A stretch of DNA of 64,000 nt from Plasmodiophora brassicae (taxonomy: Eukaryota; Endomyxa; Phytomyxea; Plasmodiophorida; Plasmodiophoridae), in assembly GCA_039704465.1 (NCBI GenBank), contig JASFAU010000013.1:1104469-1168468 (forward strand), in the 5' to 3' direction. The notes beneath the pieces are model-generated. The model saw only the letters and a program-made list of their open reading frames with translations. It did no database searches and was not told the origin of the DNA. Both the position numbers and the translations under genes were made by a program. How positions within the stretch are numbered: the stretch's first letter is position 1; every line of letters begins with the position of its first letter. Of this stretch, positions 22,101 through 33,863 are shown piece by piece.

Positions 22101-22300
22101 AGCCCCGCAAGTCGCCCTGGCCGCAGCCCGCTCGCAGCGGCAGCAATCGCTGGAGTCGACAAAGGGCGAGGAGCCAGTCGTCGTTCCGGGCCACCGGGTT
22201 TGGCTCCGTCTGCGATACGACCATGCCAGACCCTGACCAGACGAGAAAAACGGAATGTCGTGCATTGGAGCACGCAAGTAGGACCGAATGCCACGCCTGG

Positions 22301-22387
22301 TTTATGCAACTTGACGGCATTGACACACCGCGCAGCGCGTTGCTTGATCAAGCAACGCGCTGTGTCAACGCCGTCAATTTGCATAAA
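22301..22387. repeat. 87-bp foldback palindrome
   Basis: The arms TTTATGCAA, TTGACGG, TTGACA and CAGCGCGTTGCTTGATC are mirrored around 22347/22348, with only small internal loops and a 7-nt bulge. The structure would form a long hairpin in single-stranded DNA or RNA. There is no gene around it. Confidence 0.85.
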
Positions 22388-23593
22388 TGCACCCCGCTGT
22401 CAGGGCTGATCCGACCTTGGTGCCCGGTCCGAAATCGGTTGGAAGGGCCGCATGTGCAAGTCGCCAAATCTGCGAGTGGTTGTCATTGCCAGCGCCCCAG
22501 CAGGGAACATGTTCGGCGCTACAACGAGCCCACGGTCCCGAAGTTCGATGCTGTCGTTCTCGATGCAGACAATGTCGACGGGCGCGCTTGACAAGGGACG
22601 CAACTTGGTGCTATGTACATGTACGTGGTGGTGGACTGCGCTTCGTTAAGGAGACACACCCGCTGTACAACGCCCTTTCCTATCTGATTATGGTTTGGCA
22701 CGGTCGCGAAGGCTAGCCTATCGCATTCAAGCAAGACACGGGGGCGTCACGTTGAAGGCGCACACGCAGTACCTCTCCAGCAACGCGACATTGGCGACAA
22801 CGTCCTCATTAATTCGGTGTGGTAAGCTGTTTCCACAGTCGTGGTGCATCAGTATCTTCGCATCGAGCAGCAGAACCTGCTGTAAGTTCGTCAGAACCAG
22901 GACACCAAGCTACGACGTGGTTCTTCGCTGTGCTGGTCGCCGCACGATAGGCCAGCTACCCTGCAACAGTACTTACCCCTGACCTTCCAATGTACATCTC
23001 CTTTCCGATGAAGTTAAATCCTCACTCGCCGTTCATCCTCTCTTTCGACGCCACAAGCACCCTCCCGCCCCTCGGCACCAGCATATTCGTGCGGCACACG
23101 ATGGCGGATCGATCGGGCGACGCATCGTCCTTCCGTCCACGTGCCGTCGTCACGGGGGGCGACGCTCCAATGCGGTGCGAAGGTTGGCCGCCGCCGGCGC
23201 CGCGCGCCACCAACAGACGATAATGCTGGCGTACCAAGCCTCCGCCGACATGCCCATTTTCGCATGCGGGCGGCCCGGGCTTCTCGGTTGAGTAAGTACA
23301 CTCTATTGTCGACAATCGTGCCATGGTTCTTGCGCCAACAACATCTGGCCGCAGAGCCCCATCTGTGGTGGCCGACGGGCCACCATCGTCATCGACCAAC
23401 AACCTGCATGTCCGGCCTTGGCGTGCCCGATACCGACATGCGCTTGGCACTGCCCTCGGACATGATGGCGACCTGAAGTGCCTGACTAGTGGCCTCGGAG
23501 CGCCTGACTGGTAGCCTCGGAGCGACGCTCACAACCTTCCTGGCCAGGTCTGTCCACACCGACTTTCACTCCAGTTTGACGTGGGCGGCCATC
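22388..23593. other. Non-coding, nothing recognisable
   Basis: There are only short frames in all directions. A minus-strand stretch at about 23014-23300 (RQHYRLLVARGAGGG...VPRGGRVLVASKERMNGE) looks faintly protein-like but has no start, no splice support and no recognised domain. Confidence 0.3.
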
Positions 23594-23845
23594 ATGTCGC
23601 AGTCTTTGGAGGAGCTTTTCAAGCAGAGCGACGCCGACGCCGCGGCCGCGAACAGGGCCGTCAGGGAGGCGCGGGACGCCAACCCCGATGACCCGCGCCT
23701 GGCCGGCATGGAGCGCGACGCCGACCGCGCCGGTGCTGCCCGCGACGCTGTCCTGGCCGCCCTCCAGGCCGTTAGTGCCGCCGCCCCGCCCGCCACCCCA
23801 CCCGCCGGTACTTCTTGCCTCGATTTACGCGTGGCTATATTTTGA
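23594..23845 (+). CDS. Short Ala-rich coiled-coil protein or 5' fragment of an element gene
   Basis: The ATG at 23594 opens an 83-residue frame starting MSQSLEELFKQSDADAAAAN, with an Ala/Asp/Arg-rich heptad-like stretch to about residue 55 (RAVREARDANPDDPRLAGMER) and an Ala/Pro-rich end. Codon use is strongly G/C-ending, unlike the flanks, which supports recent coding function. It stops abruptly after the Pro-rich stretch, where the composition changes, so it may be the truncated N-terminus of a retroelement ORF1/gag-like protein. No family is recognised. Confidence 0.35.
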   Translation: MSQSLEELFKQSDADAAAANRAVREARDANPDDPRLAGMERDADRAGAARDAVLAALQAVSAAAPPATPPAGTSCLDLRVAIF

Positions 23846-24270
23846 TAACGCTGGTTGGACTTCTAGAGGACACGACGACCCTCGTAGGCGATTGGTTTCT
23901 CGTCGCTGCAAGAAAGACGGTTGCTCATGTATATGCTTTATTTCGGCGTCCAGCGCCGGATTGGCAACAACTGGGGTCCACTGCTCATAGTTCTGAACGG
24001 CGTTATCCCCAACGTCCACCCGCCCTCAGCCGTACGATTTTCGCTGATAATGTTCGCGAACAGTTTTTTGATATTATAGCGCGCAGCCATACCTGTCGAG
24101 GACGGTTGTGATGGTGGCGCTGTTCCTGTTCCTGTTTCGAATCTGCAACCGCCGCCGTTAAGGGCTAGCGCACTTCGACGACGAGCGAAACACAATTAAA
24201 TCCATACTGTTGTCCCGCGTCTGCAGACCCTTGACGGCAGTGCATGACATTTGGTTTTAGGCATTCTCGT
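23846..24270. other. AT-richer non-coding stretch
   Basis: The composition shifts to AT-richer sequence and I see no gene or motif. Confidence 0.3.
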
Positions 24271-25090
24271 TTATTTGCCGTTGTTCAGGCGGCGAATGAA
24301 TGCTAGGCGACGCCCGGCGTCGCTTGGAAGCGATGTCGGGTCGACAGCGGGGACCAGTCGCCCGAGCACTTGGTGATGGTACGCACTGCGCCACTCAGCC
24401 AGATATGGCGAGCGGCGGCAGTGCGGTGCTCGGCGCGCGATGCGATCGTGTCGCATGACGCTGGTCGTGATGGGGATTGGGAGGTTGGGTGCCGTGCTGC
24501 GTCGGGTCGGGGGCGCCGTCACAGTAGTAGGTGGGCGCCCGACCGCGGCGCAGCACGGCTTCGAGTTGATGAGCGCGGGGGAAGGTCTTGGACACGGCGG
24601 CGCACGCTCAGGCGAGCGGCGCGGGCGGCGCGGCGATCACGGTGGGTGCCAGCGCGGGCTGGCGCCCCCGGGTGCCCGGTCTTGTGCGTCATCGTCGTCA
24701 TCATCATCGGCGGGCGCGTGCCTGTGACGGTACGGCCGCAGGCGGGCCGGCTCGACGATGTCTTGCGCCGGGCGCGGGACGGGATCGGCGGCAACGGACG
24801 ACACCAGCAGCAGCAGCAGCGCGGCCGGCACCAGCCTGAACAGCAGGTCGACGCGGCGGTCTGGCTCGGGCTGGGCGTCCTCGATGACGGCCTCGGCAGC
24901 GGCGACGGCGGCGGCGGCGGCCTGGTTGTCCGGCTCGTCCTGTAGATCCGGTTCGATGAACGCGATGCTGTGCGGGCCGGCCAGCGCGGCGACGCCCTGG
25001 GCCGAAACCGACAACGGCGCCCCGTGCAGGCACTTGGCAACGGTCGCCCGGATGGGCTTTAGGAACTTCTATTTGTATTTGTCAGATACA
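24271..25090 (-). mobile_element. 5'-truncated LINE copy (3' end only)
   Basis: The minus-strand frame contains IRATVAKCLHGAPLSVSAQGVAALAG followed by an acidic stretch (DLQDEPDNQAAA...AEAVIED). This aligns with the C-terminal part of the neighbouring LINE protein (IRAVAARCVRGEPLLISARGVAALAG, then DEISDEEDNENARVAVEVAEHVLDD). It is therefore a second, diverged copy of the same family in the same orientation, cut off at its 5' side near 25090. The frame contains no reverse-transcriptase motifs. Confidence 0.65.
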
Positions 25091-25091
25091 G

Positions 25092-27240
25092 CTAAAGCGT
25101 CGTGAGCTCGGCGGGAACGGACGTGAATAGGACAGGCTTGACTCGAGTGACAGGATCGGCGGAGTGCGCAGCGTTCACGGCGGGCGCCATGAACGCGCGC
25201 GGCGCTCTATGTCGGCCGCACTGTGCCCGTCTAATGGCGACTGGACACGGCCGGGCGACGATGCAGGCGACGGCGCGTCGGGGCGCAGCGGCACACGAGC
25301 TTCATGCTGGGGTCCAGCGTCGGCTTCCGCCGGTCGCCCGGTCGCGTTGGCAATACATCTCATCACGATGGCCGTCATTATCGCCGTCGGCGAGAGATGG
25401 TGGGCGCGTCGACGAACTCGGGCATCGGCATCGATCTCTGGGCCGGCTATGTCCGCACCGCCCAGGAACCCGACCAGTGCAGGGTCGTCGAGGACGTGTT
25501 CGGCGACTTCAACGGCGACTCGCGCGTTCTCGTTATCCTCCTCGTCGCTGATCTCGTCCCATAGCGTGGCGTCGAGACCGGCGAGGGCAGCGACTCCTCG
25601 GGCCGAGATCAGGAGCGGCTCGCCACGGACACAGCGGGCGGCAACGGCGCGGATGAACTTCCCGAGGACGGCTAGCCAGCGACGCTGGCGATCAGACAGC
25701 CTGAACGTCGGGTCGCGCGGATCCGGCATGCGGCGCGGTCGTAGACGGCCGTCTTCTCTGGCGGGCGGCGCCGTCAGGCGTGCGTAATCGTTGAGCTGGA
25801 TGGCGACGTAGTCGATGGCGACGCCCGTGTCCGCCCTGTTGAAGTGCAGGGCACGGATGCGCCAGTCGATGATTGGCCTGAGCAGGCGCGACGATTCAGT
25901 GCAACGGGCAGCAATGTGATACCTCGAGAGGTTCTTGTCGTTGCACGCCCGGCACTGGGCATTCGAGCCCGGTATGCGGTTCGTGACCCATGAAGCCACC
26001 GCATATGCGTCGTCGCCCGAGTGGTACGCCGCCGGAAACGGGAGGTTATACGGCTGCAGCTGCAGGCGCATCAGCTTGCAGGACGCATCAGCGGCAGCCC
26101 ACGTGTGGAGCTCGAGCGCTTGCAGCAGGGCGTCTTGCCGATCGGGCAGGCGTGGGCGCTTCCGCGTCGGGCGGCCGGCTTCGGCGTCGGCGAGGTCTTC
26201 ACGGGCGCGTTGCTCGCGGGCGTCACGGCCGTTCCTGTAGATGGCGGTTGCGTCCGCGTAGACCTTGCAGCCCTTCAGCATCATGTTGAATCGGCTGCGC
26301 GGGTTGCTGAGCGCCCAGCGCGTGACGCGGACCAGGAACGGGACGCGATCGCCATCCTTGATCTGCTCCGACCACGTGATCTGCTTGAACGCGAACCGGG
26401 CGCGCAGCTTGGCCTGGCGGGCAGCGGCGGGCACGAGTCCCGCGTACCGGAGCATCAGGGACGAGCCGATGCGGCGGCGGTATCCACCGAAGAACAGGGC
26501 GGCGGCCGACTTCTGCAGCTGGTCGAGCTTCTTCAGTAGGCCGACGTGGCTGTTGCTGATGGCGAGTCCGTACTCGGCGCGCGAACGGATCCAGGCGCCG
26601 ACGACGCGCGTCTTCCGGACGATCGACAGGTGCTTCGTGCTGAACACGCCCGAGTGCATGATCCCGATCATGGCCTTCTCGGCTTTGGCTGTCCGCGAGG
26701 CGAGCTGGGCTCGATGATCGAGGCGACCATCCTTCATGACGACGACCCAGGAAGCACACCGGCTTGTCGAGCTCGTGCTCCTCGACGACGCGGTTGCCGC
26801 CGATGGTCAGGGCTGCCGGCTGCGCGGCGGTCGACGTCCTCGGCCTGGAGACGATCGATTTCGTCGCGTTCCACTCGAGTTCGTGCCGCTGCGCGTACTC
26901 CTGACAGAGGTCCATCATGGCCTGGGCCATCTGGTCGGTGAAGGCGTGCAGCAGGGTGTCGTCGGCGTAGAACTGGCAGGGCACCGGCATGTGGTCGAAC
27001 ATCGGGGCCTCGTCGCCGAACCGCGACACGATCAGGTACGGCAGGTCGTCGATCAGGACGTTGAATAAGTCAGGGGAGCCAATCGCGCCCTGGAATAGGC
27101 CGACGAGCGCGGCTATCCGCTCGGACAGCTGCCCGTCCAGAGCAATGATGAAATGGCAGCCGTCAAACAAGGCCTGCAGAACGGCGATGATATGTTTCGT
27201 TCGTCGGCATGCCCAACGCGACCACGACCAGGAATGGCGG
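25092..27240 (-). mobile_element. 5'-truncated LINE (non-LTR retrotransposon)
   Basis: It covers the palm and thumb of a non-LTR reverse transcriptase and the whole C-terminal region. The fingers, any endonuclease and ORF1 are missing, as expected from incomplete reverse transcription. The break is near 27240, where a frame disruption is also seen. Confidence 0.75.
25175..27170 (-). pseudogene. LINE reverse transcriptase, truncated and frameshifted
   Basis: Reading 27170 to about 26740 gives ALDGQLSERIAALVGLFQGAIGSPDLFNVLIDDLP, then the catalytic box QFYADDTLLHAF and WNATKSIV, the RT palm motifs of LINEs. After VCFLG a single-base frameshift near 26740 moves the reading to the frame 26737-25175 (520 codons), beginning KDGRLDHRAQLASRTAKAEKAM. 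This continues with the thumb/connection region and a CCHC-like motif, CRACNDKNLSRYHIAARC. The N-terminal RT motifs are absent. The long downstream frame without stops suggests the insertion is fairly recent. Confidence 0.8.
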
Positions 27241-27460
27241 ACACCCGCGCACTGCGGCGAGCTGCATGGTGCAGCTCCTTATGTCCCACCACCCCTTGGC
27301 GGCCCTGGTTTCGCCTTCGGCTCATCAGGTTATCGCGTTGGTGCCGTCCCGGCGAATGTTGTCATTCCCGGGCTTTTCCCTGCAGGACCTGTGCGTCCTT
27401 TCGGTGAATGTCATCCCATCGGCGGCGTGATGCGGCCGTGGGGTATCAACTGATTTAACA
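27241..27460. other. Short spacer between two retroelement relics
   Basis: Nothing is recognised between the LINE 5' break and the neighbouring reverse-transcriptase fragment. Confidence 0.3.
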
Positions 27461-28440
27461 TCATTGGATTGTCGATTGCAGCGTGGGCGGCCGCCTGCCC
27501 CTGCTGTATTTGCCATTAATTATGCGTTTGCACGCGCTGTTGGCTATGTCGATCGTTGATCTGCCTCTTGCGGCAGTCAGCGTCGTGTTATATTTGTCTA
27601 GGACGTGCTGGAAATTCGTTTGCAAGAAGTTCCATCGTGTGTCGGCGCCTCTGTGGGGCCGCACACTGAAGAAGTTCGTGCTGATCTTCTCCGTCTTTTC
27701 CATTAGCCATGCTCGGTCTGTGAACTGATATGGCGTTTTCGATCTGATGATCTTACTGGAGTATCCACGTCTCCTTAGTTGCTTCCTGAATTTCCCCATT
27801 TCTGCAATGAAGGTCTTTCTATCCGCGGTCCCTCGCAGGATGCGAATATTCTCTCCAGTAATCCACGAACATTTCGTTAGCTCTGGCTTGAATGTCGTGT
27901 AGTGGTTGAAGCATTTGTTATTCGTTGGCTTAGTGTATGGTTTGAAATCCAGTAAACCGAGCGTAGCGTAACGGCGTCCTTTGTAGATGGTGAGATCTAG
28001 AAAGTTCACTGTGCTCCCCATTTGTTCGATGTTGAACTGCAGTGTGCCGTACGATGATAGGTGTCTGGTGAGTGCTTTCACCTTCGCTATCTTTTCAGTG
28101 GCAATGATTGTGTCGTCTCTGTACCGGCGGTACAGGTATGGCTTGAGGTGGGGGTGCTTCCTCCATGCTTCCTCTTCCATTGCTGCCACGACTAGGTCGG
28201 CAAAGACGCCTGAGACGTTGCTTCCCATGGCGGCGCCTTGCACCTGTTTGTACCAGGTGTCGCCGTATACGAAGTAGTTGTTCTGTAGTACCCATTGTAG
28301 GACGTCTAGTATGAGTTTGTGGCACGGGATGTGCCCTCGTTCGAGCAGTGGTTCGATGAGTTCCAGTCCGGCTCTGATGAGTTGACGGTGTGAACACGGT
28401 GTCCGATACCTTTAGGGAATGATTTAGGGGGTCCAAAATG
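27461..28440 (-). pseudogene. Penelope-like-type reverse transcriptase fragment
   Basis: From about 28390 the minus strand reads HRQLIRAGLELIEPLL, ILDVLQWVLQNNYFVYGDTW, YKQVQGAAMGSNVSGVFADLV, then LYRRYRDDTIIATE and MGSTVNFLDLTIYKG. It continues with DFKPYTKPTNNKCFNHYTTF and ends near 27461. The 'Q..G.AMGS....A' block, a Y-x-D-D-type palm box (YRDD) and 'FLDL.I..G...Y.KPT' are the order seen in Penelope-like and related RTs, and not in the LINE next door. The 5' half of the RT is missing and no GIY-YIG endonuclease is seen. About 300 codons are open, so decay is modest. Confidence 0.65.
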
Positions 28441-31400
28441 GACCAGGCAAACTCCGCTTCGGAACCACTGGGAGAGTCGAAATCGTGCAGGAGCCACGAT
28501 ATGAACGTCCGCGCACCACTGCACCACCACGGCAGGACATTTTGATCACGTTCGCGAGTGGCCTCTGTATATGTACACTGTCTGGCAAACTCGGACGTCA
28601 GCCAGACAATTCGGGCCGTGTGCGGCCGGCGAACGTCGGCATAACAGAGAATGTCGGATTCTATTCTGCTGATGTGTATCGAGCGTGTCGCAGACCGCGT
28701 CCAGTTCTGTTGCAGGGCACGACATCGGTCGGGTTACTGTCGCTTGTGTTTATGGTGTGTATGCGGATGATGGATGGCGATATACGTCTGTGTTCGATGC
28801 TATCCCCAGGACAAGTACGATGGGCGTAGACACACCCATCGATTGAAGGTGGGCGCCAGTCAACGTCAAGGCAGCCGCCGACTCCGTGGCGGGCGTCGTC
28901 GGCGCGACTGACGACCCGACGACGTCAACACTGCCGGCCGGCGACCCTGTGTATTCGACATCCCTTGTCGTCGACGCCCTGTCGCGCCTCCCTGCCCTGC
29001 GTGCGCCCGCGCCGACGTCGCCCCCGACATCCAACTGCACGGGCCAATTGATTCTCTACGATCGCAACACGTCATGCAGGGCGTCTACTGACACGCCAGA
29101 TACGTCTGGTGTGACCCCGTGCACCTCAGGGACAAATACGAGTTGCCTAGATCTCTGGCGTTCTGGACTGGAGTGGCCTGCCGTCGTCAGGCCAGAATCA
29201 GCACCTGCAGCAAGCAGTCGTCCTACCGATGAACCTGCTCTTCTGCGACGTGTTGGCCCATTAACCTGTTGTTTCTGCTGACATCCGGCCTGGTATCCTG
29301 ACAAATCCTGCCGAAATCTGTGTCACCGCTGATGGTGACATTACTTCTGATCCTGGTCCACCGTCGTCCCGGAAGCCAGTTCCTGCCCTCGTTGAAATTC
29401 AGGTGACTGCCAACTTTCTGATGCTGGCTGTAAGTCGTCACGTAATCCAGTTTCTGTCCTAATTGACCGTCAATTGACGGCAATCGGCTCGAAACACTCC
29501 ACTCCGGTAGGCTGCCCGTCTTCCATCCTCGGCTTCGCATTTGAGCGATTCTGCTTCTAGTGCAGGGACCGCCCTGGACTCGCTCGCCGCCATTCGACAA
29601 TGTGTCACTTGACGTATGTTACTCGTCCATCCCAATCGGTGCACTAATCTGACCACGACCTCTGCAGACGTGTCGCCCGTTTCTGCTGCCATCGTGCGTC
29701 TAGCTGCGTAATGTCTGCTATAAGGCCTTGCTGAGCAACGGCATCGTGCTGGCTGCTGCATGGCACATTCCAAACCAACCTGCCAGGTCACACCGACCGC
29801 CGTCCTACTTGTCGTTCCTGAGGCGCCTGGCAGTCCTGCGTGTTCGTGCGCTGACGTCGCCGCCGTCCAGCGGCCCTGATGCCCGGAGCCACTATGACCA
29901 CAACACGAACTGTTGAGCCGGGAGCCTGCCAACAAGCCCCATACGTCCGGGAGAACGCGTTGCACCTCCATACCAGGTACGATTCTTCGCCAAACGCACA
30001 GAGCCCAGCCCGCTAATACGTGCTGGGCAGGGCACACCTGCCGTCTCTCGTCAATCATGGGCACCTGCAAGACAGCAGTCGTCCCGCGTAGGCGAGGCGG
30101 GGACAACGTCGTGCCGACCTGCTCCTCAGCTGTGGCGGCGCGCCGATCGTTGCAATCGGTCGCACGCGCTCCTGTCATGCACCGTTTATCGAATGCGGGT
30201 CGTCCAGCAGGACAGCGGCGCCCAGCGCCCGTTACCGCCGGTCAGCGTGCGGGTGCCTGGCTGACGCCGACGACCCGCCGCCGACAAAGTCGCCAAAGCA
30301 TCTCCGTTCAATAGGAGCACAGCGCGTCATCACTCGCGTACAACAACCTGAAAATCTTTCTGGCTTCAGCCGTATCGTCGATCGACAGCGTTTGTGAGTG
30401 CCCTGCGCCGCGCCCGTCGTCGATCGAGGGCGCCGACGTCGTCCAGGCGTACGTGTTGACCACGGCAGACCAGAATGAACGAGTGACGCACGCTGATTGG
30501 GAATCGTATCGCCCGCGCAGAACGTTTGGTTGCGACAGACTCGACAGTCTCCCAGCACACGCCTCGTCTCCAGTGTCGCTGGCGCGCCCAGGTATGGCCC
30601 CGAACCAGGTCGTAGTCGACCTGGTTGTGCTGCACGACATCGTTCAGTAACGGGTGTCTTGCGATGGTGCCGATGGAGGGCGATACATATCGTTTCGACC
30701 TGGTACATGTCCGGGTCCAGGTCGGTACACAGCCATCGAACCAAGGCGGCGGCCGGTCAACGCGACGCTGGCGCCAACTCCGTGATGGGCTGTCGTCGGC
30801 GCGATCGACGACCCGATGACGCATGCCGCCTCTCGTCAACGCCGCCCACTGCAACGTCGTACGCGACCGCCCGACGTGCCATTTGTTCGGCTTCGGAGGT
30901 CGTCGACGCCTTGACGATCCTGCCTGACCCGCGCCGACGTCGCCGCCGACCAACTGCGAGGGCCCAATAGAATCACTACGACCACAACACGTTCCGGAAG
31001 GCGTCTACTGACGCGCCAGACACGTCTGGTCTGACGCCGAGCACCTCCAGGACAGGTGAGAGTTGTCGTCTGATGGAGAGGCTCCCTGGTCTCTGACATT
31101 CTGGACAGGACTCGCCTCCAGACCAGCATGTGCACCTGCAGGCGAGCAGTCACCCTGCCAATGAATCCGCTCTTCTGCGATGTGTTGGTCCATTAACCTG
31201 TTGTCCCAGCTGACTTCCCCGGCATCCTGGCAGACCCAAGCTATGCTGGTAAGAATCCTGATGAGATCTGTGTCACCGCTGATGCCGGCATAATTCTGGC
31301 GCTGGTCCACAGTTGTCCCGTAAACCAGTTCCTGTCCTCGTTGAAATTCAGGTGGCTGCGTCCTTCTGATGCTGGTCGGCAGTCGTCACGTAATCCAGTT

Positions 31401-32640
31401 CCTGTCCTGGTCGACCTTCAGGTGACTGCGGTCTGCTTGAACCCCTCCAGTCTCATGCGGTGCCCGTCGTTTCCCCTTCGCATCGCTTTTGAACGGTTAT
31501 GCTTCTATTGCGGGGACCGCTCTGGATTCGCTCGTCGCAACGCTGTGTCACTTGACGTATGTTACTCGTCCATCCCTATCGGTGCACTAATCTGATCGTG
31601 ACTTCTGCAGCATTGTCGCCCGTTTAGGCTGCCATCGTGCGTCTAGCTGCGTAACATCTGCAATAAGGCCTTGCTGAGCAACGGCATCGTGCCGGCAGTT
31701 GCATGGCATGGCACGTTTCGAGCCAACGCGCCACGTCACACCGATCGCCGTCCTAAATGTCGTTCCTAACGTGTCTGGGGGCCCTGCGTGCTCGGGCGCT
31801 GACGTCGCCGCAGTCCAGCGGCGCTGATGCCCGCAGCCACTATGACTACCATACGAACTGCTGGGCTCCTATCAACAAGCCCCATACATCCGGGGTACGC
31901 GGTGCACCTCCTGGAAAGGTACGAATCTTCGCCTAACGCATAGAGTCAGGCCCGCTAATACGTGCTGCGCAGGGCCCGCCTCCCATCTCCCGTCCAGCAT
32001 GGGGACCTGCATGGCAGCAGTCGTCCTGCGCGGGGGGACAGCATCGTGCCGTCATGCTCGTCATTTGTTGGGGCGTGCCGATCGCTGCAGTCTGTCGCGC
32101 GCGCTCCTGCTCTGCACTTCTTGTCGATGACGAGTCTACTAAGGAAGGGCGTCGCTCCTGTCCGCATTCCAATATGCGCCTGCGTGCCCTGCATGTCGTT
32201 CGAGCTGGGCGTTGGAGCGCAGCGCTCGTTGCCGCCGGTCGACTTGCTAAGGCCCTGCATGGCGTCGACGACCCGGCCGCCGTCAGCCCTGCGGACCGAA
32301 CGCGCTGCACCTTCGTAACAGGTAGGCTTCTTCGCCTAACGCGGAGAGCCAGGCGCTCTAATACGTGCTGATCAGGATACACCTGCCGTCTCCCGTCCAG
32401 CACGGATACGTTCACGCGCAAGACGGCGTGCAAACCATATGGGCGCCGGTGCTGTCCCGACGAGCGGTTCCCTGTCCATGTGTTCCAGTTTCGCCTCGTT
32501 ATGAAGGTATTCTTGGCGCGTGTCCTGGGCGTCGCTGGCCGTCCGTTGGGAATCGTGGTCCTGGTCTGCGCAACTGCATTGGCGTCCCGAGGGCTAACGC
32601 TTCTGCAGTTATTGGTCAATGCACCCGAATATACTCTGAA
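28441..32640. repeat. Decayed dispersed repeat family, right block
   Basis: This is the same degenerate family as at 14.4-22.1 kb. Cores lie near 29100, 29942, 31020, 31880 and 32300, and the second shared segment (GTCGACCTGG...GACATCG) near 28690 and 30606. Two neighbouring copies, 29.2-29.7 kb and 31.2-31.7 kb, are similar over several hundred bases (for example shared TGGCCCATTAACCTGTTG-like and CTCGTTGAAATTCAGGTG pieces). 15.4-15.95 kb is a third relative of that segment. No intact gene was found. Confidence 0.6.
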
Positions 32641-32643
32641 AGT

Positions 32644-33863
32644 TTAGTCCCCGGAGGGGAATAACATCGCCTGTAGCGCCGCATAGCATCGTCGAGCTTC
32701 GTCGTGGCACGGTTGCCGCTTGAGGAACATATCGACGTGGCACATGGCTCGCTTGACGTCCAGGTCGGGGTCGCCGTGCTGTAGATCGGCGATCCACTCG
32801 AAGCGGCGCTGGAACCGTACCCAGGTTGAATACGAAACGTCGGGTCGCCATCGCTGGACGACGACTCGTGTGATGACCCGGGAGAGGACGACCCCGACGA
32901 CGACGAACGTGTCAGTCGTCCACGCTTGCCTGGACGTGGTTCCGAGTGACGATCGAGTTCAGGTCGGCGCCGTAGCGCTCTATCATCGGCCGCTGATATG
33001 GAATATTCATAAAGCGAAGTCGGCAAGCATAACACCTGTCGTACCCGACTCTTCGCCGTTTTCATGCTCCAGCGACGTGTTCTTGCGTTGAACGGATTGT
33101 GCATCCGCGCCGTGCTCGCCCCCGGTCGACATCAGCTTGCCCGCGTGGTCGTACACGACGCATAGCGGTCGGGCCGGGACCCTTAGGTAACCGCCAACCT
33201 CATCGTCGTTGAGGATGTTGGTCACGGTGTCGCCTCTGCAGATGTAGAAACGTTGGGCCTCAGCGTATCGGCTCTCGGGGAACATAAATACGGCCACGAC
33301 TTGGCGTTTCCCGGCGGCCTCGAACGGCAAGCTGATCACTAGACCGCACAGTTGCAGCAGCGTCTCGCCGAACAGGAACGAACATCGACATGTGGAATGC
33401 CGGCACGGGCTGTGCGTGTTGTCGCTCGGTCCGCGACAACCCGTTGCAACGACAGACATTTCGAGGCCATGACGTGGTCGAAGTGCACGATGTGTTCAAT
33501 GACGCAACGCAAGCCCGAACTTGATGGGGACGACGCAGACAGGTACTTTTGGTGGATTTGGCGCAGCAGGCCTTGAAGAAGATACCCAGGATGCTGTTGG
33601 ATATCCGCACAGTGGCGAATGACCCGTTGCAGTGCTGCCGTCGCGGCAGCAGGGGGCATCGTGACGTTGCGCAGGAGGTCTGCCAGAGCGGCCACCCATC
33701 GCAGGTTCGTAGTACGCACAGGCAGGGCGCTGGTGGCTGTGCAGAACGTCCTTGCCAGGAGCGAAGATCTCAGCGCCTGGACAGCAGCAACAGCCCAGTC
33801 CAGGGGTTCGTAGGTAGCAGCGAAGCCGGCCCGCACCGGACGATCAGGAGTCGCTGATGCCAA
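32644..33863 (-). CDS. Unrecognised multi-exon protein, exon joins unresolved
   Basis: Three protein-like segments follow one another on the minus strand. Segment 1 (33863 to about 33420) reads YEPLDWAVAAVQALRSSLLA...VTMPPAAATAALQRVIRH and GLRCVIEHIVHFDHV. Segment 2 (about 33370-33060) reads LVISLPFEAAGKRQVVAVF, ESRYAEAQRFYICRGD and GGYLRVPARPLCVVYDHAGK. Segment 3 (about 32860-32644) reads RPDVSYSTWVRFQRRFEW, DLDVKRAMCHVDMFLKRQ and ends AALQAMLFPSGD with TAA at 32644. A 52-nt GTACGA...TATCAG intron at about 32990-33045 would join segment 2 to a Ser-rich, basic linker (RPGKRGRLTR, SSSSGSSS), but the frame then disagrees with segment 3. No ATG was found for segment 1. It may be a real gene with short introns I could not place, or a decaying one. 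Confidence 0.4.

Noticed and set aside
22301..22387. Rho-independent terminator
   Set aside because: The hairpin is far too long and has no adjacent transcription unit or U-tract; the genome is eukaryotic.
24370..24945. 191-codon plus-strand frame with Gly/Arg-rich sequence
   Set aside because: It is antisense to the LINE 3' fragment, which aligns with the neighbouring LINE protein on the minus strand.
28410..28432. Telomere-like TTTAGGG pieces inside the chromosome
   Set aside because: There are only two isolated matches with no tandem run, as expected by chance.
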